Shown here one piece after another: positions 47,366 to 57,637 of a DNA stretch of 64,000 bases (position 1 is its first letter; each line of letters begins with the position of its first letter). The stretch lies in contig CM037588.1 in assembly GCA_021018995.1 (NCBI GenBank), forward strand, positions 39,693,596-39,757,595, in the 5' to 3' direction. Source of the DNA: Chloranthus sessilifolius. Its lineage: Eukaryota; Streptophyta; Magnoliopsida; Chloranthales; Chloranthaceae. The translations under genes were made by a program, and so were the position numbers. The notes under the pieces were generated by a model. The model searched no databases. It worked only from the letters and a program-made list of their open reading frames with translations, and was not told the origin of the DNA.

Positions 47366-47554
47366 TCAAGCCAATTCCTTTTCTTCATGTGTTGTGTTCC
47401 TAATTTTATCAATATTTGTTGATGAGCCTTCTTCAAGTACCCTACATTTTGTTCCCTTTTTGTGATACTTCAAGATATTTTCTCTGTTTAAGCCCCCATT
47501 GGGCATTTCAATTACCCTACACTTGTGATGAAAGTGTGGAGCAGGATGAACCAT
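47366..47554 (-). pseudogene. Unrecognised 62-residue ORF
   Basis: The minus-strand frame MVHPAPHFHHKCRVIEMPNG continues GLNRENILKYHKKGTKCRV. The next frame downstream reads NWLDVFTGMKDVYQGMYSHG, which also looks protein-like. It is probably the same decayed gene or element as 46540-46926. Function is unknown. Confidence 0.25.
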
Positions 47555-48159
47555 CTGTTGGTAATGGTCTCTATCAAAAAATATTTCATTGGAATTGTAA
47601 TAGATGCCCTATTAAAACAAAAACCACACTCGTGAGGGCACGGAATTAGACGTATACCAAAAACATGACACGAAGGGCCTTTATACATAAATGTGAAGAA
47701 CTTGTTTAGTTAAATTGATCAGTCATACATCCCAAAGTACCAATAGTAGTTTTACATTAGGAAACTCAAGTATGTAGGAGTGTGTATGGTGCTTTGCACT
47801 AAAGCCAATCCCAAAGTCAGGCCTAATCGGATTTAGGAATGTACCCAGAATTTTGTGAATCAGGCACACTACCTTGGCTCTAAAATACTTTTATTTGGTT
47901 GATAGGACTATACACAAAAAAGCCCATATGGGCAGTACGTAAGAAACTAACCCAACAGACCTTGCTTGTTTTTAGTGGATATATTATTCCAAAATGTTGG
48001 TGTAGTCTAATAGCTTGGCACAACACTAAAGGACAAAGAATAGTGTTTATTATATACACAGAATAGTTTTTTAACTAATAGACACTAAAACCCTGTTTTT
48101 ATATACATACAAGAAGACCCCGGTTCTTCTTGTTTTCTTTTATTCGTAATACACTTACC

Positions 48160-48340
48160 TAGGTGTGCTGGCTTTATATGGAATTTTACCTTCAATAGCT
48201 TGTAAGCTACTTGCATGGCTGGTTGGCTACCCGACTCAAATGAGTCATTCTCCATCTCCATGCACGCAAAGTAGCTACGATGCAGTATAAAATCCGCTAG
48301 AACCTGTGTCGTCTTGCCGCAACTGAAATCCGTTTGATAC
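48160..48340 (-). pseudogene. Unrecognised exon-like segment
   Basis: The minus strand reads ADFILHRSYFACMEMENDSF, then AMQVAYKLLKVKFHIKPAHL, and ends at a CTAGGTAAG-type 5' splice signal. It is too short for the usual open-frame cut-off and matches no family I can name. It may be an exon of a decayed host gene. Confidence 0.25.
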
Positions 48341-48700
48341 CTTTAATCCATGGCCATGAAGTACCCCTCTGTTATCAAGTAAAATCATTGTTCTCTTCAC
48401 TATCGTAGCTGTGATTTGACTTATTCGTTCATACGTTTGGTGAATGTGATGTCAATATATGCTCGATACCGCAGCATTGTCATTGCAAGTTCATCACAAA
48501 GGTGCACAGATTAAAATTAGACTATAGGTAATATATTTGAAATGCTAGCTCTGTGATGTTGATTCTGTTAACAAGAATCAACAGCACACAGACAAGGGTA
48601 GGTATGAATAAAGTACTATATTTACTTCATTGTGTATATGGGGTGTATAATGCCAAATCCATATGCACTCCGGATCTTCTCTGATAACCAAATAAACTAC

Positions 48701-48756
48701 ATCTATAGATATATATATATCTATAGATAGATAGATAGCTAGATAGATATATATAG
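48701..48756. repeat. ATAG/AT microsatellite
   Basis: Compound simple repeat of ATCTATAG, (AT)n and (ATAG)n units. Confidence 0.9.
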
Positions 48757-48894
48757 GCAAAATCCCATACTAAATGTAAAGGATATGTAGAAATATAATC
48801 ATATATAAATATATTAAAGCAGTGCTACAAGGGCTACAAAGGCACAAAGAAACACAGAGGAAGGGACAACACCACGGTAAGCCAAAATGCTCAG

Positions 48895-49015
48895 GCTTGC
48901 CGCGGCAACCTTACAAGGTTGCCGCTGCAAGATGCTCAGCTGATGAGCTTGCCGCAACAACCTTATAGGGTTGCCGCGGCAAGGTGCTTGCCGCAGCAAC
49001 CTCCATCAGCTAATG
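48895..49015. repeat. GCCGCGGCAACCTTA palindrome cluster in LTR G
   Basis: Four to five copies of TTGCCGCGGCAA or TTGCCGCAGCAA, in inverted arrangement around AACCTTACAAGGTT. It is the family-specific motif cluster of this LTR. Confidence 0.75.
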
Positions 49016-49728
49016 TTTTGGGCTGTACGCTTTGCATATCGGACCTTGGGTCCATTACTGGTCCATATGAGCACATAGTAGGGTCTCAGGTAAATCAAGA
49101 GCCCATCTGGTTATAGACTAAATTTATATCTTAATATAGATTTTATCTGATAGGTGCAACATGGTGCATATATCTAGTTTACGCAATTGAGACAAGAGTG
49201 ATGATCTCTGACGTATGAGCTCACATCTGATCGAATCGAATCAAGTAGGGAATGTACTTTTTTAATGTGTGTTGAGAGTGATCATTTTCCTTGAGAGTGC
49301 AACCTATCATGTTAAATTAAAAGATTTATAGATATCCAATGACTTGATGATGCACATGCTAACCTATAAGTTAAATTCACTTAAAATGATAGTGAGGGAA
49401 AGTAACGATTAGCATTGTGAATAATGTACTCATGTGACCTGTATGAACCTAGTAGTAGTATAGTAGTAGTGTTAACCACTGTTCATAAAATTTGAGAATA
49501 TCCAATTTGAAATTCAATTATGTGCACATCAATTATGCGTGAAAGTTTATAATATGTTAATGCTAGTTAGAGATAGAAAGGAATATAAGTTGATATGATG
49601 TTGTATGATAACAGAAAAAACATGCTAGTTAAAAGTAAGCATGCATATTCCTTAATTTCATATCTTGGTCATTAGTCAGATCCTACTGTCTGTAGTATCC
49701 TTTCTTCATTGTTACTATGGCTTAAAGT

Positions 49729-49796
49729 AAGTGATCCCGCTAACTCGGGAGCTTGAGGTTCTTGGCCCAAGTGATCCCGCTAACTCGGGAGCTTGA
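49729..49796 (+). repeat. Two-copy 28-bp repeat with hairpin
   Basis: The units 49729-49756 and 49769-49796 are identical (AAGTGATCCCGCTAACTCGG followed by GAGCTTGA), spaced 40 bases start to start. Each contains the stem-loop CCCG-CTAACT-CGGG. Confidence 0.92.
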
Positions 49797-50546
49797 TTTT
49801 GCTGTTGTGACCTGCATGTGTATCTTATTCCAGCCCGATTTTTCATATCTGTTGCATCATGTATTAAATCTAACGTATCAGCATATTATATCATGTTAAT
49901 CATATAATCATAAAGTCATAGTTTTTATGCTTCTCGATGAAAATGCGATAACTTGTCAATGTATGTTAGAAAATGTAATATTCTCTACTAAGTTGATGAT
50001 AGCTCATTCCACGACTTAAATGTCTAAATGGCAGAGCCTGATTCGGAGCACGCTGCAAGTCCTACTTACGTGCCCGACAAGGAAGAGGGAGAAGAAGAGG
50101 AAGATGATTTCTCATAACAGTTCTTCCCAAAGTAGGTTTGTGACGTGTGGAATTAGAGGAGATAGAGAGAGAAAGAGAGAAATAGATAACTTTGAGAAAC
50201 TTGTCCGAATTATATATGGTAGTTTCAGATATTTTGTGTTGGGATGTATAGATTTTCTTTCCATTGTTTAGATGACGGGTAGCTGTCATCGGTGGAAAGC
50301 TATACATCAGATCTTTTATTTTGTTTATACTGATGCTTGTTCTCTTTGATAAGTAGACAACTCAGTTATTTTGCCATATTATCAACTGCCAGAATTACTA
50401 CATTGCTTCTGCATTTGTAAAACGGTATACAGGAAATGACCCCTTAGATGAAAGGATCATGTTAGGTGATCCGACGGCGCGACCTTTCCCATTTACGAGA
50501 AGGGGAAAAGTTAGGCTGTTACAGGAATTTGCACCAACGATAGAAT

Positions 50547-50633
50547 CACTACAAAAAAACAAATTATTAGCGGCAGTTTTTTGTTAATAGCGGCAGTTTT
50601 TGGCTGTCGCTAATAGTCTTATTTTTTGTAGTG
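50547..50633. mobile_element. 87-bp CACTA-type MITE
   Basis: It starts CACTACAAAAAAACAAATTA and ends ATTTTTTGTAGTG. The terminal inverted repeats are perfect for about 12 bases and continue imperfectly into TTAGCGGCAG/TTAGCGACAG. The 3-bp target duplication AAT lies at 50544-50546 and 50634-50636, the size typical of CACTA transposons. It has no coding capacity and would need a transposase from elsewhere. Confidence 0.9.
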
Positions 50634-50636
50634 AAT

Positions 50637-51089
50637 CAAAACCCCTACAATCCCTAACCGCTTCAATTGTTATAGTATAGATGTTTCAGTCATGCATTCT
50701 AATACAATCTCCCATTTTTTGTTGCGTTGGGCCCATTTTTCGAATTGCAATTTGGGCATCACAAATGCCTTTTCTGCTGGTGGGTTCATTAATGGTGATA
50801 GCACTCGTGAAATCAGCTCTGCTTCATTGATGTTGTTGGTTCCTCTCTTCCAAAACTCATAGTGACCATCAATCTTGAACATAAACACTTTTTTGGAATC
50901 CATGGCTAGTTCTTCTCTATTACTCTCATGCTAGGGTTCGAATGGATAGTTTTGAATATGTTTTAACTTCTAGCTCCGTTGGGATTTATAGTACCCATTT
51001 TAACATTGATTCATTACTATTTAATCGCACAGACATCGATGGTTACATTTATTATGGTGTGTTCAAGTTATGTTGCAATACTCCTTTAG
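50637..51089. other. Interval with one small unrecognised ORF
   Basis: Between the MITE and LTR H. It carries the 77-residue minus-strand ORF at 50670-50903, otherwise non-coding. Confidence 0.4.
50670..50903 (-). CDS. Unrecognised 77-residue ORF
   Basis: The minus-strand frame starts MDSKKVFMFKIDGHYEFWKR and continues with an acidic helical part (EAELISRVLSPLMNPP) and KLQFEKWAQRNKKWEIVLEC. Its composition looks like a real folded protein fragment. It lies in a transposon-rich gap, has no clear promoter or second exon, and matches no family I know. It could be a first exon of a host gene or a transposon scrap. Confidence 0.3.
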   Translation of the reverse strand: MDSKKVFMFKIDGHYEFWKRGTNNINEAELISRVLSPLMNPPAEKAFVMPKLQFEKWAQRNKKWEIVLECMTETSIL

Positions 51090-53910
51090 TGCAATTGATC
51101 GTTTTATTTCAAAACCTTGCAAGTGCACAAGTTCGAATGTACTTGGGCGAGTACAAATGTGTCAAACCACAGGGACTAGTCATTTATTTTAAACTAAAGC
51201 CTTACTAGAAAGGAGATTTTTATAATAGTAAAATTCTATTAATTCTAGCAAAGAAAACAGATTTCGAAAATACTGAGAGACAAGGTTGGGATCTCTCTTG
51301 GATATCAGATTCCTAAATAACTTGCATCCTATTCCTAATATATTCTAAATTCTAGGTACCCCCGCTCCATGCTATAAGCTCAGCCGCATCATTTATAAAT
51401 TAGAGAAATCTAATCACGAGTTAGATAAATCTAATCGTCAAAGAACCATTGCACGAACCAACAAAGACTACCCTACAAGGCCTAGTCCATCGATGAATAT
51501 CCTATCTAGGGTAACCCCAATCCCTACAAGGCCACTGAAATTATTTTAAATAAGATTGCAACATTACCATCACGTTCTCGATCTAGTCAGAACCTCGAAC
51601 ATACAATCGTACCATTAATGGAATCCAAATTAAAAGAGAAATAAAAATAAAGTTATTTACATCCCAAGCTTTGGGACGATTTAGCCACGCATCGTTGCTA
51701 TGATCTTCATCATCGCTGAATCGATCATAGAATAATAATTACAAAACCCTCAATCTCAAAAAATCTTACAGATCTGAAATCTAGACCTAAAACCTATGAG
51801 CAATAAGCCCTACTGCTGAAAGCTATTTTTTTCCTAACCTAGGGTCCTTATTTATAGATGGATAAGGCCTTAGAACATTGATTTCTACTAGGAAATAAAC
51901 CCTAGAACGAATATAATCTAAATTAGGATAGTAGAAGATCTTGGAGTCTTAAATTTAGGAAGAATCCCAACTGTTTGCACCTAGAAATCAGCAAGAAATC
52001 CCAGTCTGTGTGCCTGAAAATCAGCAGAAATCTCAACTTCGACCTGTCGAGAATGGATCTCGACCGATCAAAAAAATATATATAAGAACGCTCAATCTGT
52101 TGTTGGGTTTGAACTGGTCAAAATGGACATTTTGACTGGTCCAAAATCACATTTCTAAAGTTGTTCTATGCTGGAATGCTCCAAATTCGCGTTTGGACAC
52201 AGTTTGGACCGGTCATAACTCATTCTTGATCGGTCAAGAAAATCCTGCACTTTCCTGCGTTTTTGTGCAAACTTCATTCGGTCATAATGTTTGATATACA
52301 GCTCGGAATTCGGTGATTCTTAGCTCGTTGGAAAGATGAGAAAGTCTTCTTTCCAATAGTATAGGCCACAGCTCCATCAAATATATATAAACTTTGGTAC
52401 TCTTCTTTCTCTCCGTTGTTCTAGTAGGTTCTTGTCAGAGCCTCAAAACTCCCTTAACTTTGCTCTTTTACCTACATTTGCGCTTTAAGCCCTTCAAAAC
52501 TTGTTATGCTCAATCTTGCACTAAAAGCACACATTAGTAATTAAATGAGGCCTAAAAATGCTGAGATTTTGGTCTAAATTATACAACTTTTAAGGCTAAT
52601 CCCACCCCCAAACCTCAACTTTGATAGTCCTTGAGCAAAGATGATCTTCAAATCCTACCCAAAAGCAAACTATTCTAATGTTGTACAAGCTAATCCATAA
52701 AAGTGAAAGCCACTTTCACAGGTAGCACAATTACATTTAGCATATGCAACAAGCCTTCAAACCCCAAGGTGATCCTTAGTGGAGGAGTTGCGTCTCCTAG
52801 GGGTTTACAGTGAAGGTACCCACAAACTTCAAAAATAGTTTTTGGAACCATCGGTAAATTTGGTTTTCAAAATCGGTTTTCATAATGTGTATACTTTTGA
52901 AAACAAAAATCAGTAATTGCTTTAACATACAAACTTTCATTCTCAAATACCAATGATATATTAGGCCTACTGCTGCCTATTTAAATTAAACCAATGCTCC
53001 AATCCTTACATAAATCATTCATTCATGCCTAGAGTGTCGTGTGTGTGCTAACCCATGCTAAAATCATTTTTTAGCCTGACTAATACAAACAAACAATCGT
53101 CCAATATCAAGTTTTGACTCAATCCTTACCTTAGGTATACACTCAAAACAGAATTTATTTGATGAATGGTTTATTTTTCACACACATGTGAGAGAGAGTT
53201 ACAACATAAACAAAAAGGTCTCGCATGATATAAGAAACATGGTGCATCAAAGAATTGAAAGAATTCTTATAGTGAAAGATATTTATATCCTAAGCACATC
53301 ATACCAAGCACCATAGGCATTGCGCTATCACTCTCTACAAGGCATTTACCACTCAAGATTGGAGCACAAAGGTCTTTTCTAAGGTTGTAATGGGGCTCGG
53401 GTGAAGCTTTTAGAAGAAAGGGAAATTGGATTCAAACTTTTCTGAGAAACTGGAAAAAGATTACATTTGATTTTCTCATTCTCACTCTTTCTTTTTCTAA
53501 TTTTTCAAAATTTATTCTTTTTGCTCAACCTTTCTCATTCTTTTTCACTCATTTTTCTTTTCCTTTGAAATCACCTCAAATTTTTCTTTTTCATTTTCTA
53601 CCTTTTTCTCTTTTTTTTTTGCTTTCCCTTCTTCCATATATCTTCTGCCACATGCTCCCAGTAAACACCACTCTCATGCCTCACCACTTACTCTCTTCCC
53701 ATTTACTCTAATTCCTCTTTCCCAATTTCTTAGAGATTGAAGGGTAAAAATTAAATTTTCAGAAATGATGTTAGGGTATAGTTAACATGGCTTATCAAAA
53801 AATATATAAAGGCAAAAATTTTAATCAAGCTCATAAAGGATACTAAAAGGTAAATCTGTATGAGGTGGGGCATTTGAAGCATAAGCGAGCCACAGAGGAC
53901 CTTCAATCAT
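51090..53910 (-). mobile_element. Element H: 3' region and 3' LTR (Athila/Tat type)
   Basis: Minus strand. The polypurine tract GTTTGGGGGTG (52603-52613 on minus) is followed by the LTR starting GGATTAGCC at 52602 and running to about 51090; the upstream internal region (52614-53910) is non-coding and similar to element J's. CTTTGCTCAAGGACTATC before the tract is typical of such elements. The LTR has a GACCGGTC-type motif cluster (52035-52270). No protein domains are seen; LTR I lies against its far end. Confidence 0.62.
52035..52270. repeat. GACCGGTC-type motif cluster in LTR H
   Basis: Six to eight half or full sites such as TTTGGACCGGTCATAA, TTGATCGGTCAAG, GAACTGGTCAAAA and TTTTGACTGGTCC, with a small inverted repeat at 52117-52142. 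Confidence 0.6.
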
Positions 53911-55297
53911 TGATCAGTCACAGAATATATCATTTTATCATCCTAAACTTACTGATGCTAGGACTTAGTTTGCTACTAACAAGATGCTGATTTGCAGATA
54001 TTAAAGAAAAATAGTAAAAGAGAGCCGTGTTAATATTCATCAAAATAAACTCAAAAAGTACTAAAAAGACGATTGAGCGTAAGAAGACGAGTCGCCACCT
54101 GCTGAAAGCTGAGAAATCGTATTTTACGATTAAGCGCCAAAGAAGAGAAAAATGAGAAATCGTAATTTACGATTCTTCAAAAGAAGATTCTTTAGAAAGC
54201 GATAAAAGAATAAAAGGCGATACAAAGGAAAGGCGAAGAATTGTAATTTAGAGAATCCTCTGCTAAGGAAGTTACGAAAGATAAAAAATCGTCATTTACG
54301 ATTTTCTAAGAAAGAGAAGAAATAAAAAGATAATCGTAAATCATGATTACGATTATAGAAGCTTTCCTCTTGTTGTTGATCACGTGAGAAATTCCACCGC
54401 CAAGAAACAAAATTAGAAGAATTTCAAAGCATTAATTGACAACTGAGGTCTATATTTTCTCCCGACCAAAGTAGTTTTGGATTTATAAAGTAACATCGTC
54501 CACAGTTCTCTGAGGTTTCGCCTGCCAACCAAGGCTGAGGAAGCTGAAAGATCAACCCTTTGAATGGTTCTACTTTTGCTTTCTAGTTTAGATTTTATTT
54601 TTTTTTTAATTTAAATTTTATATGCTTTATAAACATCCTTGAATTTTGATTTGAATTGACGACTCAGGTTAAAGTTTGTAGATTAGTGTAACAGTCTTAC
54701 TTTTCCATCTTTAATTTTCTTGAATTTGATTGATGTCTACATTTTAGGAGATTGTTGATTAGATTAAATCTGTGCTGAAGAATTTTAGTTTTTGATTGAC
54801 GACCAAATTCTGAATGGCTATAATATGGTATAACGGTATTTTAAATTTGTAAATATTCGATAGCTAAAGGTTGAGATTGACGACCTTAATCTAAAGGAGG
54901 ATTATGATTTATTTTTATACAATTAGATTAAGAAACCCATTCTTTTATTCATATTTCTCCAATAATTTATGACTTAAAAGATAAAGATAGTTTTTAAAAC
55001 AGGAATATAAAAATCTATAAGAAGATAATCACTTTTTCAAGGGAACGATCCTATAGCTAAGCTATATTTCCGTTGTGCGCTTGCAGTAGGTTAAGGCTTG
55101 ATTTCAATTTAAACATATACATACTATAAGCTGGTCAAATTTTTAGCGCTGTTGCCAGGGAAGCGCTTTATCTTTTATTTTTATTTATATTCCCATTTTA
55201 AAAATAAATATTTATCTTTCTCTTTTTATATTTATTTATACTTTTAACTTTCTTTGAATCACTTCTTAATCTTTCGCAGGTTTATTTGGTGCGACAA
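53911..55297 (+). mobile_element. Element I: 5' LTR, PBS and leader (Athila/Tat type)
   Basis: The plus-strand LTR starts TGATCAGTCAC at 53911 and ends CTGGTCA at 55137. The primer-binding site TAGCGCTGTTGCCAGGGA (55144-55161) matches the tRNA-Asp site TGGCGCCGTTGCCGGGGA with three differences. A short AT-rich leader follows until a Tekay-type LTR (F) interrupts at 55298. LTR J is a relative. The rest of the element is not seen in the window. Confidence 0.72.
54080..54370. repeat. AATCGTAAATTACGATT palindrome cluster in LTR I
   Basis: About six copies: GAAATCGTATTTTACGATT, AATCGTAATTTACGATT, AATCGTCATTTACGATTTT and AATCGTAAATCATGATTACG, among others. Confidence 0.75.
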
Positions 55298-56049
55298 TGT
55301 GACAGCCCGAATTTTTCTTACATATTTTTTTTTTTACCAATAAGGAAAAACTCGGACCGTCAGGTCGTAGATCACGATCCGAAGCACAGTGAATATAGTA
55401 TAACCACATAATGCAGAAAATTAAAGCAATACTACATATTGCAGGAAAAATAGAAACTTCTATCTTATACCCAACACTGTCTAATAAATAAAACTACTGG
55501 TGATGGTTGACCATCACCTAAACAGTGGTGTACAAGGATTTACATTGAATGCTAATTCTACCATTTTACAAAAGATTGGACCTACCAAGTCCAACCCCAA
55601 GGATCCAAGACTAACTCAAGTCAATCTCCTCCAGACTAAGCAAGAAGATACGACTCAAGCTCCGGATCCAAATCAAGACTAGAAACCTGTGATGTATAGT
55701 CGAGGGGTGAGCTACCATCAAAGCTCAGTAAGGGAAACTCAAGAACAATTACATTCTATCATATTCCTTCATAGATTCCAATGTCATAAATCAGAAAACA
55801 TTCTTTTCAAGTCAAAACAGGGGTTTACTTTCGAGCCTTTTTCATATCAAAACAGAAGTTGGCTTTCATCTTTCAAGCAAAACATTGATTTCAGGAAACA
55901 TTTTATGCTAAAAACTTAACCTGATTTCAAAGACAAGCTTATTTCAAAAAAATTTGCAATTTAAGTTCAAAGGACTAGTTCGAAGGCAATTCCATGAAAA
56001 AAATAAACTAATTTCAAAAACATTTATTCAAAAGCGAAAATCAAAGTGT
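55298..56049 (-). repeat. Tekay-like LTR piece F (minus)
   Basis: It starts TGTGACAGCCCGAATTTTT on the plus strand, the reverse complement of a Tekay-type LTR end. On the minus strand it aligns with the 3' half of E's LTR (GGTGATGGTCAACCATCACC, GTAGCTCACCCCTCGACTATAC). A CACTA element interrupts it at 56050 and I do not find its other end. Confidence 0.68.
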
Positions 56050-56720
56050 CACTACAAAAAAAGTGAGTTTTAGTGACGCTGGTTTAACGGCTTTTGAATT
56101 AAAGGGCCACTAAAAATACCTTTCAACGGCGCTTGTGATAAAAGCACCACTAATTGTTAATAATTTCATTTCGCGTCACATTGATTACGTCGTCTATTGT
56201 GAAAACAACCCACTAATACAATATTTGCGGTGCTTTATTTTATAAACGCCACTATGCAGGATATTAAGCGCGACATTTTTTTTGGATGCCGCAATTTAAA
56301 ACATTGTGTGCGGCATTTTTTATTGGACGCTGCGATTTAAAATAATTTGCGGTGCTTTATTTTGCAAATGCAGCTATTCGTGAAATTAAGTGCGATATTT
56401 TTTATTGAACGCCGTGATTTAAAACATTATGCGCGGCATTTTTTATTAGACGCCGCGATTTAAAATAATTTGCGGTGCTTTATTTTGCGAACGCCGCTAT
56501 TCATGAAATTAAGCACGGCATTTTTTATTGAATGTTGCGATTTAAAACATTATGCGACATTTTTTATTGCATGCCATAATTTAAAATAAATTGTGGCATT
56601 TTATTTTGTGAACGCCACTATTCAGGAAATTAAATGCGGCATTTTTTATTCGACATCGCGATTTAAAACGCTATCGGCAATATTTTTTGGTATTAACGCC
56701 GCCATTGACATAGGTATTTA
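56050..56720. mobile_element. CACTA transposon end with subterminal repeats
   Basis: The left terminus is CACTACAAAAAAAGTGAG, preceded by a possible TGT target copy. Subterminal sequence (56220-56690) holds about four copies of a roughly 123-bp repeat, each made of three units of about 41 bases on the pattern GCGGCATTTTTTATT...GACGCCGCGATTTAAAA. Such arrays are where CACTA transposase binds. No transposase ORF or right-hand TIR is seen in the window, so it is partial or its far part is displaced. Confidence 0.8.
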
Positions 56721-57637
56721 GAAGGCGGGAATGAAATATTGGCTCGCGCCTTAATAAGAATAGGGAATTAGAGTTGGGATTGGAGAACGCACATCCAAGG
56801 GATTCCAGAACACACATCAATTAGAAAGGGGGTTTTCTAGTATTCCTCTTATTCAATCGTCTCTCCAAAGAACTCCAAGGTTTAGTTGGGTGCTAATCTG
56901 CCTAGATCGGTTTTCTGAGGTATTTTCTCTATTTTTTCTATTAGATTTTTGAGGTTCAATTTGATTTTGAAGAACCCAATTGGGTAATCTTGTGTTTTAT
57001 GGCTGTTGATTTTATATATTTTTTTTTAGAAAAACCATTTTCAGTTTATGGGTTTTGAAATTTTTCAGATTATTTTAAATATAATTTTTTGATTAGAGGA
57101 GAAAAATAGATCCAAAAATATTGGCTTTCTTTTTTGCTTTTCTAAGGTATTGTTCATCAAGGTCTTTGTTGATTAAAAATTAGAGCCCTTTATTCTTAAA
57201 TTTCTTTCATCTTTGGTGATTTCTATGTGGGCTTTGGCTCAAGACTTAGAAGCATGGTGATGGATACCGATTAAATAATTTCAATCGGTTTGATTCAAGC
57301 GTGGGTGTACTCAAAGATTTGGGGGTAGATTTAAACCATGCTCATGCTTATCCTATGAATCATTTGAAAAGTATGACCTAATATTATATGGCTTTTGACC
57401 CTCTGCCATTTATAAAATTAAGTGAGATTTTGATTAGAAGATGCGCTACTTCGTTGATAATATCTCATTCTACTAGGATGTGTTTCTAACTATAGATGGA
57501 AATGCAAGTACATTTTAGGCAGTTTAAATGTTTGATGAAATGTCTATAAGAGGTGATCTTTTGTGCTACAATGTAATTCGGTTAAATATGTTCATTATAC
57601 AGCTAGAAAAATAATTATCTCAAGATGGTGTAATTAT
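56721..57637. other. Non-coding sequence following the CACTA repeats
   Basis: It opens with GGCGGGAATGAAATATTGGC and is otherwise AT-rich. It could be the transcribed leader and first intron of the CACTA element. No long ORF is present. Element E begins at 57638. Confidence 0.35.

Larger units (their letters stand above)
45706..48799. other. Decayed region with unrecognised coding scraps
   Basis: Mostly non-coding. Minus-strand scraps of coding character lie at 46540-46926, 47366-47554 and about 48160-48340. None resembles a family I know, and no splice pattern is convincing. There is a TTC microsatellite at 45968-45994 and a TATC/ATAG-type microsatellite at 48701-48756. I see no LTR ends. 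It may be an old element or a decayed host gene. Confidence 0.4.
48800..50523 (+). repeat. Tekay-like LTR G (start not defined)
   Basis: It ends TTAGGCTGTTACA at 50523, similar to the GGGCTGTCACA end of D. The AGCTCATTCCACGAC block (near 49998) and the CCTACTTACGTGCCCGACAA block (50063) align with GTAGCTCACCC and GATTACGTGCCTAGG in D. It holds a CTTGCCGCGGCAA motif cluster (48895-49015) and a two-copy 28-bp repeat (49729-49796). I cannot see a clear TGTAACATCC start; 48800 is a guess. No internal coding part is seen next to it. Confidence 0.55.

Noticed and set aside
55500-55919. Plus-strand ORFs 55500-55682 and 55689-55919
   Set aside because: They fall within the minus-oriented Tekay LTR piece F and show no protein similarity.
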